Shown one piece after another: positions 55,596 to 63,494 of a stretch of 64,000 bases of DNA. The notes beneath the pieces were generated by a model that saw nothing but the letters and a program-made list of their open reading frames with translations, was not told where the DNA came from and searched no databases. A program made the position numbers and the translations under genes. Source of the stretch: Halomonas colorata (GTDB lineage: Bacteria > Pseudomonadota > Gammaproteobacteria > Pseudomonadales > Halomonadaceae); assembly GCF_014897985.1 (NCBI RefSeq), contig NZ_JABUZA010000004.1, positions 92,637-156,636 on the forward strand, read 5' to 3'. Within the stretch, counting starts at the first letter, position 1. The number at the start of each line of letters is the position of its first letter.

Positions 55596-56081
55596 TTATT
55601 GGCCAGCGTTGAACTCATCGATGCCGTAGCTGCGCTCCATTTCACGCTGGTCGCTGTCGAAGCCGCTGATTTCGACCGTACCGTCCTCATCAAGATCGAT
55701 ATCTTCGAAACGGTCGAAGCCGTCGCCGCTGGCCCGGTCGAGCAGACTATTGAGCTGCTCCTGATCAAGCCCCCAGGGCGCAACCTGAGTATCTTTGTTC
55801 GACTCGCGGATCACTTCTCCGCTCTCGCCGTTCAGCGTCAATTCATACGCTTGACCCTCGGCGTTCCAGCCTTCAACCTCAAACTCCAATGTGCCGCGCT
55901 CTTCGTCTATCTGCAGTTCGCGAAATGACGTGACGCCAGCACTGGCAGCTTGCCCTATCATATCGGAGAAAGCCGCCTGGTCGAGCGCCTCTTGATAGTC
56001 GTTACGGTCGGCCATTGCGCCCTGGCTGATTCCTAGCGTGGCGGCGGCGGTGAAGGCGAGTGCGATCGATGTCTTTTTCAT
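55596..56081 (-). CDS. Secreted PepSY domain protein
   Basis: 161 residues with a clear signal peptide (MKKTSIALAFTAAATLG...AMA, cleavage near 24). A PepSY domain covers about residues 30-95, with 'TSFRELQIDEERGTLEFEVEGWNAEGQAYELTLNGESGEVIRE'. A second, very acidic half ('FDRFEDIDLDEDGTVEISGFDSDQREMERSYGID') resembles another PepSY-like strand pattern. Periplasmic; PepSY domains are thought to restrain proteases or bind metal. ATG 56081 follows AAGGA. Confidence 0.85.
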   Translation of the reverse strand: MKKTSIALAFTAAATLGISQGAMADRNDYQEALDQAAFSDMIGQAASAGVTSFRELQIDEERGTLEFEVEGWNAEGQAYELTLNGESGEVIRESNKDTQVAPWGLDQEQLNSLLDRASGDGFDRFEDIDLDEDGTVEISGFDSDQREMERSYGIDEFNAGQ

Positions 56082-56259
56082 GGCAATATCCTTTTTCGAT
56101 GAAGTGACGCTTCGATGAATGAAACGCCTCAAGGTGAGGCGATGTCATCCAGTGGCACCCACTCTACTCAAGCCCACCTTACCCAAGCATGATACGTTCA
56201 TTCATATTTCGTTCATGTTTTTTCAACTATGCATTGATGCACAAGGAGCGTGGCAAGTT

Positions 56260-57180
56260 ATGGCTCGCAATCGCACACTGCTCAACAGCGTCTTGTTACT
56301 GCTGCCAAGGCTTACCGCCTTTGCCTGGCGGGTACTGAGCCACTTTCTGAAAAATCGCGGTATTCTGCTGGCCGGCGGCGTGGGCTACAACATTTTGCTT
56401 TCGGTCGTGCCGCTCTTTGCTCTGCTAGGGGTGATGTTGACGCGCGTGGTCGACGAGCAACACCTGCTAGAGGTGCTGGCGGTGCAGGCGCGCCATCTCG
56501 CCCCCGCTCACGCCGAGGTCGTGATGGACGCCGTCCGAGGGCTGCTGGATTCCCGCGACGTGGTCGGCATTCTCAGCTTGCCCATCTTGCTGCTGTTGAG
56601 CTCCTTCGCCTTTCGCATGCTCGAAGACGCCATGGCGCTGATCTTTCATACCTCTGAGACACCAAAGCGCCACCTCTGGATATCGATGCTGCTGCCCTAT
56701 GCCTTCATGCTGGTGCTGGGCGCCGGGCTAATGGCGCTGACCCTGGTCGTCACGCTGGCAAGTTCGCTCAATGCGCTGGCGCTGGCCCTCTTCGCCCAGG
56801 AGCTACCGCTGGCAGGGCTCTCAGGGTCGGTGCTCAACCTGATTAGTTTTCTCGGTGTATTCCTGCTCTTCAGCGCCATTTATAAGGTGCTTCCGGTGGT
56901 CAGGATCTCCCTGCGCCGAGCAGTCGTCGGCGGCTTCGTGGCGGCGCTACTGTGGGAAGGCGTGCGGCTGCTGCTGGTTTACTACTTTACCCACCTCTCT
57001 TTCGTCAACGCCATCTACGGCTCCCTGGCAGCCTTGGTGATCGTGCTGCTCAGCCTGGAAATAGGCGCCATCATTTTATTGCTGGGCGCTCAGGTCATCG
57101 CTGAGCTTGAGCGCAATTCGCGGATGGGGCTGGTCTGGTATGTAGATCCTGATCGAGAGCCGATTAGTCGGGTTGATTAA
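56260..57180 (+). CDS. YihY/BrkB family inner membrane protein
   Basis: About 306 residues with six hydrophobic helices. Landmarks: 'HFLKNRGILLAGGVGYNILLSVVPLFALLGVML', 'SAIYKVLPVVRISLRRAVVGGFVAALLWEGVRLLLVYYFTHLSFVNAIYGSLAALVIVLLSLEIGAIILLLGAQ'. The second segment is the diagnostic YihY/virulence factor BrkB block. These proteins have been linked to lipid or envelope transport; precise role not established. Start ATG 56260 after AAGGAG; further in-frame starts upstream overlap the PepSY promoter and seem unlikely. Confidence 0.88.
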   Translation: MARNRTLLNSVLLLLPRLTAFAWRVLSHFLKNRGILLAGGVGYNILLSVVPLFALLGVMLTRVVDEQHLLEVLAVQARHLAPAHAEVVMDAVRGLLDSRDVVGILSLPILLLLSSFAFRMLEDAMALIFHTSETPKRHLWISMLLPYAFMLVLGAGLMALTLVVTLASSLNALALALFAQELPLAGLSGSVLNLISFLGVFLLFSAIYKVLPVVRISLRRAVVGGFVAALLWEGVRLLLVYYFTHLSFVNAIYGSLAALVIVLLSLEIGAIILLLGAQVIAELERNSRMGLVWYVDPDREPISRVD

Positions 57181-57224
57181 AGGAGCGGCGGATGCTGTTT
57201 TCGCGGGCAAAGTACTTGGCGATA

Positions 57225-58169
57225 TCAATGCGGCAAAGCGATATCGGTGATTGACGCAGGCGGGGATAGCGCAAGGCTCAATTTCATGGCGCGCACTTCT
57301 TCTGCCGGTGGCTGACCAAACAATCGCTTGAACTCCCTGCTGAACTGGGAAGGGCTTTCATAGCCTACCCGGCTCGCCGCAGCAGCGGCGGTCAACCCAT
57401 CACGAATCATCATCAGCCGCGCATGGTGCAAGCGCGTCGATTTGATGTACTGGATAGGCGAGGTTTGAGTGACGGATTTGAAGTGCACATGAAACGCCGG
57501 AGCGCTCATGCCCACCTCACTGGCGAGCGTGCCTACTTCCAGCGGAGCGGCGAAATGTACATGGATGCGGCGCAGCGCCTTGGCTATCTTCCCGAACTGC
57601 CCATAGTGGGATAACGCCGAGCGAACACTTCCGCCCTGTTCGCCGGTCAGCACCCGGTAGCAAATTTCTCTCACGATGGACGGCGCCAGAATGCGTGCAT
57701 CCGCAGGCGTTGCCAGCGCATCCAGTAAACGTAGCGTTGCACCGGCAAGCGATTGATCAAGCGGCGTGGAAAGCATGCCCCTGGGTGGGATTGGCTGGTA
57801 ATCACCCGTTGCATCCAGCTGGGTCACAAGCTCTGCAATGACCGCGGCATCAAGGCGGATCGCAATCCCCAGCATCGGCACTTCAGGGCTCGCCTCCGTT
57901 TCTGAAATAAACGGTAGAGGTACCGCCAGTACCAGATAGTGATGGGCATCATAAAGATACATTTCACCGCCCAGATAGCCCCGCTTACGCCCCTGGCAGA
58001 TGATAACGATGCTCGGCTCATATAGAACCGGGGTATTTTTAAGCGTCCGGTTTGAGCGCATCAGGCGCACATCACCCACCAGCGATTGGGTATACCCCTC
58101 CTGCGGAGCGAGCTGATATAACCGTTCGATTATCCGGCGCTGCACTACCGCATCGCTACTCGCTACCAT
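57225..58169 (-). CDS. AraC family transcriptional regulator
   Basis: About 314 residues. The N-terminal AraC-type cupin domain (AraC_N, 'PVLYEPSIVIICQGRKRGYLGGEMYLYDAHHYLVLAVPLPF') is followed by a C-terminal double helix-turn-helix ('LASEVGMSAPAFHVHFKSVTQTSPIQYIKSTRLHHARLMM' and 'AAASRVGYESPSQFSREFKRLFGQPPAEE'). Divergent from the SDR gene across 224 bp, which it probably activates; this pair is common for aldehyde or alcohol reductases. ATG 58169 is preferred over TTG 58175. Confidence 0.92.
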   Translation of the reverse strand: MVASSDAVVQRRIIERLYQLAPQEGYTQSLVGDVRLMRSNRTLKNTPVLYEPSIVIICQGRKRGYLGGEMYLYDAHHYLVLAVPLPFISETEASPEVPMLGIAIRLDAAVIAELVTQLDATGDYQPIPPRGMLSTPLDQSLAGATLRLLDALATPADARILAPSIVREICYRVLTGEQGGSVRSALSHYGQFGKIAKALRRIHVHFAAPLEVGTLASEVGMSAPAFHVHFKSVTQTSPIQYIKSTRLHHARLMMIRDGLTAAAAASRVGYESPSQFSREFKRLFGQPPAEEVRAMKLSLALSPPASITDIALPH

Positions 58170-58393
58170 GGGCAACCTCGCTAAATGCTCTCACTGTTCG
58201 CCATTGTTTATTGCCGCTGACACTGCCAGTACCTTGGGCAACATAAGAGCAATAGTATAGGTTGTTGGGTCGGTTTCCTGCCTCCAGCCCGCCAATTAAT
58301 AGCTTTAGGCAAGCATGCAAGAGGATCGTCTCTATTGCCGTTCGTGGGCACCCTCTACGCTTTCCCTGTACTTTCCCACAACAGGAAAAACGT

Positions 58394-59134
58394 ATGACCA
58401 GCCTATCGAACGTCCCCTCTAAAGTTATTTTATTGACCGGCGCCAGCAGCGGTATTGGTGAAGCCACGGCCCGCGAACTGGCCAAGCAAGGCCATCGCCT
58501 GATTATTGGCGCGCGGCGTACCGACCGACTGGAAGCACTGACACACGACCTGCGTGCCAGCGGCGGCACGGTTGATTACCAGGCCTTGGATGTCACTAGC
58601 CTTGAAGATATGCAGGCGTTTACAGAGTTTGCGATCACTACCCATGGCCGCATCGATGTCATCATCAATAACGCGGGCATCATGCCGCTTTCCCCACTGT
58701 CAGCGCTCAAGGTAGACGAGTGGAACCGCATGATCGATGTGAATATTCGTGGCGTACTAAACGGAATCGCGGCGGTTCTTCCCACCATGCAGGCGCAACA
58801 GGCGGGGCAAGTCATCAACATCTCCTCCATCGGCGGGCTGAGTGTCGTGCCCACCGCTGCGGTTTACTGCGCGACTAAATACGCCGTGCGCGCCATTTCC
58901 GACGGTCTGCGTCAGGAAACCAACTGCCTGCGCGTAACCTGCGTTTATCCAGGCGTTGTGGAGTCGGAGTTGGCCAACACCATCACCGACAAGGAAGCCG
59001 CCGAGGCCATGGAAGCTTATCGCCAGACTGCTCTTAAACCCGAGGCCATCGCCGCCGCCATCGCCCACGCCATCAACCAGCCTGGCGATGTTGATACCAG
59101 CGATATTGTGGTGCGGCCTACTGCTAGTCAGTAG
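58394..59134 (+). CDS. Short-chain dehydrogenase/reductase
   Basis: Classical SDR of 246 residues: cofactor motif 'TGASSGIGEATA', 'IINNAGIMPLSPL', active-site serine in 'ISSIGG', and 'YCATKYAV' carrying the Y-x-x-x-K pair. The arginines after the glycine motif ('GARRTDRLEAL') favour NADPH. 'GIMPLSP' and the length match the YdfG/serine or general aldehyde-ketone reductase branch. Start ATG 58394 after AGGAA. Likely under the divergent AraC regulator. An imperfect inverted repeat CGTGCCTGG/CCAGGCACG at 59151-59187 may terminate it. Confidence 0.92.
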   Translation: MTSLSNVPSKVILLTGASSGIGEATARELAKQGHRLIIGARRTDRLEALTHDLRASGGTVDYQALDVTSLEDMQAFTEFAITTHGRIDVIINNAGIMPLSPLSALKVDEWNRMIDVNIRGVLNGIAAVLPTMQAQQAGQVINISSIGGLSVVPTAAVYCATKYAVRAISDGLRQETNCLRVTCVYPGVVESELANTITDKEAAEAMEAYRQTALKPEAIAAAIAHAINQPGDVDTSDIVVRPTASQ

Positions 59135-59261
59135 TTTTTCAGTGGTGAAACGTGCCTGGGTATTGTTTGGGGTGATAACCAGGCACGCCCTTGGTGAGCG
59201 TTAGGGCGCTTTCCGAGGGTGTAGTTACGCAGAAGTACGAGGTGTATCTAGAAAATTAGCA

Positions 59262-60383
59262 TTACGTTGGAGAACGAATATCTAACGGCCACACCTGCTT
59301 AAGCCGACTAACCGTATGCGACCACTTAGGCGCGGTAGGCTTGCACACCGTATTTTGATTACCAAACAGCCCCACTTCGCTGAACGCCTGCGCACGCTCG
59401 ACGGTATAGAGCCAGCGCACCGGCACTAGATATTCTGCGTTGTCTTCCTCGTCATTAAGCGCTTGATACAGGTGTGGGTAATCATCTGGAAGCGCGATAT
59501 CGAGTAACGTTTTGGGGCCGTTTTCCGTTTCAAACTGGTATTCCGTGGCCCGGCTGCGCTCGCCGATAACTTCTCCAACGCCCACGTAGCCTGTTTTAGG
59601 AATATTGACCCAAACACGGTCGCCTTCTGAAAGCATCGCCAGCGTTTTGGAATACCACGTAGCACCGCCTCCGGCGATAAAACCCAAGCGCCGAGCAAGC
59701 TCCCAGGGCCGGTCATCGCCAAACGAGGCGTAGAACTCGCCATTCCAAGGTTCTTTATTGACTTTACGTGCTACTGGCTTGGGCGGCTCGTCAGGATCAA
59801 TCATCCAGGCGCGGCTGAGATAGCGATTGCCGTTATCTTCAAACGCGGAGAAGAACATGGCATTGATGGATAGCTGCGCATGTTCGTTCAAGTAGTTGAT
59901 AATGCGCTCGCTGCTGGCATCCAACTGTGTGGCGACCACGACCAGTTGATGGCTCTCGTTGAGCGTCACGCTATCCAGCGCAATACCAAACTTGGCCTCA
60001 AAGGCTTCGCCTAAAGTGACATGCGGACGTGCGTAGCGCTCGGCAAACTGCTGGTAAATATCAATCAACTGGTAATCGGCGAGCGTCACCACCCAAGAGG
60101 CGTAGTCGATAGCTTGAGCAACAACATCACGCGGAGTTTTATCGCGTTTTAGCTCGATCACAATCACCGTACCGTTAGCATCCACGGCAAGAAGGTCGAT
60201 CAGCTTATCGAAGCCGGTACGCACCTGACGGCCAATCAACAACCAGTCTCGATTCAGAATCGAGACATCCTGCATGACTTGCTCTTCCAGCAGGCTTTCA
60301 TCCGCTAGCCCCGCCGGACGCAGTTTTTGCGGTAGCGCACCAGGAGTGCTCGCGAGCTTCCAAATTCCTTGCTCAATGGCCAT
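59262..60383 (-). CDS. NucS/DUF91-like PD-(D/E)XK nuclease family protein
   Basis: 373 residues. The nuclease-like core lies at about residues 30-160: D63 in 'FDKLIDLLAVDANG', E77-x-K79 in 'VIVIELKRD' and Q90 in 'DVVAQAIDYASWV', a typical PD-(D/E)XK set of the endonuclease NucS/DUF91 kind. The C-terminal half ('YSKTLAMLSEGDRVWVNIPKTGYVGVGEVIGE') looks like a small beta-barrel of the PUA/EVE-like sort. Such proteins are frequent in defence islands, and its neighbour is an Abi gene. ATG 60383 after AGGGTGG. Specific role unknown. Confidence 0.78.
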   Translation of the reverse strand: MAIEQGIWKLASTPGALPQKLRPAGLADESLLEEQVMQDVSILNRDWLLIGRQVRTGFDKLIDLLAVDANGTVIVIELKRDKTPRDVVAQAIDYASWVVTLADYQLIDIYQQFAERYARPHVTLGEAFEAKFGIALDSVTLNESHQLVVVATQLDASSERIINYLNEHAQLSINAMFFSAFEDNGNRYLSRAWMIDPDEPPKPVARKVNKEPWNGEFYASFGDDRPWELARRLGFIAGGGATWYSKTLAMLSEGDRVWVNIPKTGYVGVGEVIGERSRATEYQFETENGPKTLLDIALPDDYPHLYQALNDEEDNAEYLVPVRWLYTVERAQAFSEVGLFGNQNTVCKPTAPKWSHTVSRLKQVWPLDIRSPT

Positions 60384-60508
60384 AGTAATTTGCCACCCTA
60401 CAGGTGTAAAAAATGTTGTATTTCGAAACGTGGGCGCCTAGTATTTACCTCAACACGACCCCGGCCTCTTGGTTGCTTGCAACTTACGCTGGGGTTTTTA
60501 TTTTTTGC
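60384..60508 (+). ncRNA. Possible small RNA with orphan intrinsic terminator between nuclease and Abi genes
   Basis: Both flanking genes read on the minus strand, yet the plus strand carries a strong terminator. ACCCCGGC (60458-60465) pairs with GCTGGGGT (60488-60495, one G-U), an inner GTTG-CTTG-CAAC hairpin has a CUUG tetraloop (60472-60483), then TTTTTATTTTTT follows (60495-60506). No plus-strand gene ends here. A weak promoter can be drawn upstream (TTGTAT 60416, 17-bp spacer, TAGTAT 60439), which would give an RNA of about 55 nt; a longer start is equally possible. The terminator is seen; the RNA is inferred. Confidence 0.4.
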
Positions 60509-61489
60509 TTACCACCAATCTTTCCAGTCCTGCGTTATCCCCATCCCGCTCAGACCCAACTTCTTTGATGAATTCTGCTCTGGGAATTGATCTAGATGTG
60601 CAGCAAGTCGGTTATGCCATTGGGTATTGGGGCAAATAGACTTCACTAGCGTCCGTGTAATGGTCATAAGCAGAAAAGGTTTGAACCGGGTGTCCTCGTT
60701 TTCAATGAACGAGTCACACCACGAGATCTCGCCTCGCTTCGGCAACTTTGGCTTAGACGTGATATTACGGTTCCACAACCGACTATGATGAGCGACTAGA
60801 TTTCGTAGATAGCTTAAGCTAAAGAGCCAACTTGCAAACACCTGCCAGTCATTAACGCCATAGCGGTTGGCAATCACCCTTTGGTCTTTCACATTCAGCA
60901 TGCTGAAAAGCTGGGAGATCGCACCAAAATCCAGTACCTCTACCGCGACCCATATTGGCAACTCGTCACCGTGATTGTCATGATAGTGCCGAACAAAATC
61001 CTCTTTTGAACGGGCCACCAACCCTCTGTACTTGCTCAGCCAAGCATCAAAGCAGGATTTCTGGCTGCCCTTACGAAAGGGGCGATTGGCAAAGCCAGGG
61101 TGGAAATGAGCTTTGATATTCTCAACATGAGCGAAGGAACTGTGCTTGCCCAGCAAGTAGGATAAGTCTACCCGCAGAGAGATTTCTATTCGCTCCAAAG
61201 CATCGGCCAGGTACAAGCGTAATTTCTTGTCGAAAAGATAAAGGCGCACCGCGTCCACGAAATGTGTGTCTGGGTGGAATGCATCCATCGCCTTCGTGGA
61301 GATCTTGCCGGTTTCACTATTCTGTACCAGCTCAAATTGACGGAAGGGGTACCAGTAAGCGCTCAGCCGGTAGTAACCTACTCGCGCCAAGTAATCCAAA
61401 GCCGCAGCTTCGTCAGTGATCACCATGTCCCGGGATTTGAGTAGCTCCAGTTGCTCGGAAAAAGACTTCCATGGCCTGCTATAAACCAT
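60509..61489 (-). CDS. Abi_2/AbiF family abortive-infection protein with HEPN motif
   Basis: 326 residues of the Abi_2 (AbiD/AbiF) family: 'EQLELLKSRDMVITDEAAALDYLARVGYYRLSAYWYPFRQ' near the N-terminus and 'RLYLFDKKLRLYLADALERIEISLRVDLSYLLG' are its signatures. The HEPN RNase motif R-x4-H is intact as R229-NLVA-H234 within 'LRNLVAHHSRLWNR'. HEPN proteins of this family are expected to cut RNA and stop growth on phage infection. AAAGGAG lies 10 nt before ATG 61489. The gene looks less GC-rich than its surroundings, suggesting transfer. Some AbiF-like toxins are reported to be held by a neighbouring RNA; a candidate lies just downstream. Confidence 0.88.
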   Translation of the reverse strand: MVYSRPWKSFSEQLELLKSRDMVITDEAAALDYLARVGYYRLSAYWYPFRQFELVQNSETGKISTKAMDAFHPDTHFVDAVRLYLFDKKLRLYLADALERIEISLRVDLSYLLGKHSSFAHVENIKAHFHPGFANRPFRKGSQKSCFDAWLSKYRGLVARSKEDFVRHYHDNHGDELPIWVAVEVLDFGAISQLFSMLNVKDQRVIANRYGVNDWQVFASWLFSLSYLRNLVAHHSRLWNRNITSKPKLPKRGEISWCDSFIENEDTRFKPFLLMTITRTLVKSICPNTQWHNRLAAHLDQFPEQNSSKKLGLSGMGITQDWKDWW

Positions 61490-61580
61490 TAGTTCAGGGC
61501 TCCTTTCACGACGACTTGTTATCAGAGCAGAGTGCCAGGCTAGGCAATTGGCCGATAAAGAACATTTTCTAATTCAAACC

Positions 61581-61794
61581 CTACCTGGTCGTACCCTGTT
61601 TATCGCCCAAGGCTTGTAACAGCTTCATTGATGCGCCGATACGGCTAAAGGGTACCAGCGTCAGCACTTTGAGATCTTCGTTAAGTGCAATACCAGCACC
61701 GGTGTATGTTTTTTTCACAAGCGATTCAAGTGCTTCGCGCAGGACCTTCATAGCGAGTAAAAATATCGCGTTCGCTGAGGCCTTTCTTATTCAT
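61581..61794 (-). pseudogene. Probable relic of a type I restriction enzyme R subunit (hsdR)
   Basis: On the minus strand, ATG 61794 after AGGA starts MNKKGLSERDIFTRYEGPA and hits a stop 23 codons on. 'MNKKxLSERDIxTx' is a common opening of HsdR/DEAD-box restriction subunits. Overlapping in another frame (ATG 61751 to stop 61581, 56 residues) runs 'LKVLTLVPFSRIGASMKLLQALGDK', which resembles the C-terminal end of EcoEI-type R proteins. The simplest reading is an hsdR gene whose central part of over 2 kb has been deleted, fusing both ends out of frame. The N-terminal match is better than the C-terminal one. Confidence 0.5.
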
Positions 61795-61994
61795 TGCAGG
61801 TCCTGCTTATCTGACGGGGTGGATATTGATGGTCCCAAGCTTACGACATCGTTTTCATGGAAGCATCAAAAGCGAAGAAATCTTCGGCACTAACCTTAAT
61901 TGCAACTAAGCTTTATTTTTAGAGGCCGATTGCATAACAGCAATAGCTTCTACGCAAAGAACATAATAATTAATAGTGGCGAGAAGGAGGTCAA

Positions 61995-62144
61995 ATGGCA
62001 GTCAAACATACTCCGACAAACGAAGTACACAAAGGCACCAAGGGCGGTAAAACGGGATGCGGATTCGATACCCGCGAACACGCTTCTCATTGGGTAGCTA
62101 CGTCAGAGCGTATTACCTGCGCCAAAAATGGCTGTAAGAATTAA
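61995..62144 (+). CDS. 49-residue cysteine-containing small protein
   Basis: Near-perfect ribosome site AAGGAGGT lies 5-6 nt before ATG 61995. The product begins MAVKHTPTNEVHKGTKGGKTGCGF, and the C-terminal part reads HWVATSERITCAKNGCKN. Three cysteines (in TGCGF, ITCAK and GCKN) plus histidines suggest a small metal-binding knuckle; I recall similar short hypothetical proteins ending 'ITCxKNGCKN', but their function is unknown. A strong terminator follows at once, so it is a self-contained gene in the defence islet. Confidence 0.78.
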   Translation: MAVKHTPTNEVHKGTKGGKTGCGFDTREHASHWVATSERITCAKNGCKN

Positions 62145-62160
62145 TAAACGCTAGCCAACA

Positions 62161-62192
62161 AAAAAGCCCACGACTAAGTCGTGGGCTTTTTT
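62161..62192. terminator. Bidirectional intrinsic terminator
   Basis: Fourteen-bp stem (AAAAAGCCCACGAC and complement, loop TAA) with an A tract before and a T tract after. It ends the 49-residue gene on plus and the tRNA-Arg transcript on minus. Confidence 0.92.
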
Positions 62193-62202
62193 CGTGCAAT
62201 TC

Positions 62203-62279
62203 TGGCGCGCCCGGCAGGATTTGAACCTGCGACCCTCGGCTTCGGAGGCCGATACTCTATCCAACTGAGCTACGGGCGC
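62203..62279 (-). tRNA. tRNA-Arg (anticodon CCG)
   Basis: 77 nt on the minus strand including encoded CCA (TGG at 62203-62205). Acceptor arms GCGCCCG/CGGGCGC pair fully. The D loop has AGCTCAGTTGGA, the anticodon loop is CTCCGAA (anticodon CCG, reading CGG), and the T arm has GGTTCAAATCC. Variable region and lengths are normal. The 3' end points towards the defence islet, the usual orientation for tRNA-targeted integration, but I found no second copy of the tRNA end within the window. Confidence 0.95.
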
Positions 62280-62421
62280 ATTGGGTGCGTATCGTACCTG
62301 TGCGGGCGGGCTGTGTCCAGCCGCGCGGCGGCTTTACTGCTTGCCCCGATTGACCGTTTTCCCAGGTGTAGGGCATGATTTGTGGGCACTTCGTCTTTTT
62401 ACACATCGGGAACTCATAAAA

Positions 62422-63420
62422 ATGAAAACATTCACGCTGAACACGCTGGCGTTAGGTATTTCTCTGGCGCTGGCAACCGCTGCCAACGCATCTGATTTTG
62501 ACGATATGGATCCGGTAACCCTGCGCCTGGCGCATGTGGTTAACGAGCAGGATGGCTTTCATATCGCTTCCACCAAATTTGAAGAGCTGGTCGAAGAGCG
62601 CACTGGCGGCAAGGTAAGCATTGAGATTTTCCCCAACGCGACCCTGGGCGATGAGCGCACCTTGCTTGAAGGCATGCAGATCGGCACGGTGGATATGGGC
62701 CTGATTACCAACGGCCCGGTGGCCAACTTTGTCGAAGAGATGGCGGTGTTCGAACTGCCGTTCCTGTTCCCTTCTCCTGAAGCGGCCTATGGCGTACTGG
62801 ATGGTGAAATCGGTCAGGAGCTTTTAGACAAGCTTTCCGACGTTAACCTGAAAGGCCTGGCCTACGCCGAGCGCGGCTTTCGCAACCTGACCAACAGCGA
62901 GCGCGCGGTGAATACACCAGACGATATGGATGGGCTGCGTATTCGTGTGATGGAAAACCCCGTTTACACCGATACGTTCCGTGAACTGGGCGCCAACGCC
63001 ATTCCCATGGCCTGGACCGAAGCGCTGACCGCCATGCAGCAGGGCACTATCGACGGCCAGGAGAACCCGGTCAACGTGGTGTACTCGTTCAACCTGGGCG
63101 AAACGCAAAACTACATGACGCTTTCGCGCCATACCTATGCCCCGGCCATTTTTGTGATGGGCATGTCCGCCTGGAACAAGCTACCGGAAGAGGCACAGGC
63201 CGTGCTGGAAGAAGCTGCTCAGGAAGCTGCCGAGCATGAGCGTCAGGTGAATGCCGACATGGAAGCCGAACAGCTAAGCGCTCTAAAAGAAGCCGGTATG
63301 GAAATCAACGAAACGCCTGATCTTGAAGCGTTCCGGGCGCAGGTAGCGCCGGTCTATGAGAAGTATGGAGAGCAGTTTGGCGATTACCTGCCGCGCATCC
63401 GCGCAGCCATTGCAGAGTAA
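62422..63420 (+). CDS. TRAP transporter solute receptor (DctP family)
   Basis: Periplasmic receptor of 332 residues, normal length. Signal peptide MKTFTLNTLALGISLALATAANA (cleavage about 23). Core motifs: 'VEIFPN'-type 'IEIFPNATLGDERTLLEGMQIGTVDMG', 'LPFLFPSPEAAYGVLDGEIGQELLDKL' and 'GLRIRVMENPVYTDTFRELGANAIPMAWTEALTAMQQGTIDGQENPV'; the arginine of 'LRIRVM' is the carboxylate clamp. Membrane subunit genes should follow, but an IS4-family transposase begins 75 bp downstream, so the operon may be interrupted. I start at ATG 62422; the frame is open further but runs back to the tRNA. Confidence 0.92.
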   Translation: MKTFTLNTLALGISLALATAANASDFDDMDPVTLRLAHVVNEQDGFHIASTKFEELVEERTGGKVSIEIFPNATLGDERTLLEGMQIGTVDMGLITNGPVANFVEEMAVFELPFLFPSPEAAYGVLDGEIGQELLDKLSDVNLKGLAYAERGFRNLTNSERAVNTPDDMDGLRIRVMENPVYTDTFRELGANAIPMAWTEALTAMQQGTIDGQENPVNVVYSFNLGETQNYMTLSRHTYAPAIFVMGMSAWNKLPEEAQAVLEEAAQEAAEHERQVNADMEAEQLSALKEAGMEINETPDLEAFRAQVAPVYEKYGEQFGDYLPRIRAAIAE

Positions 63421-63494
63421 ATCGACATTCGGTTTTACTTGAGCCGTTGATGCAAAAGGCCACCGCGCGGTCATTGCTGTCCCATAGTTTTTGA

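Noticed and set aside
59262..62279. Attachment-site duplication of the tRNA-Arg 3' end marking an integrated island
   Set aside because: I looked leftward from 62203 for a second copy of the tRNA end and found none in the window, and no integrase gene is present.
62181..62378. Plus-strand open frame over the tRNA
   Set aside because: It is the reverse of tRNA-Arg plus flanking sequence; the apparent peptide is a common artefact of tRNA loci.
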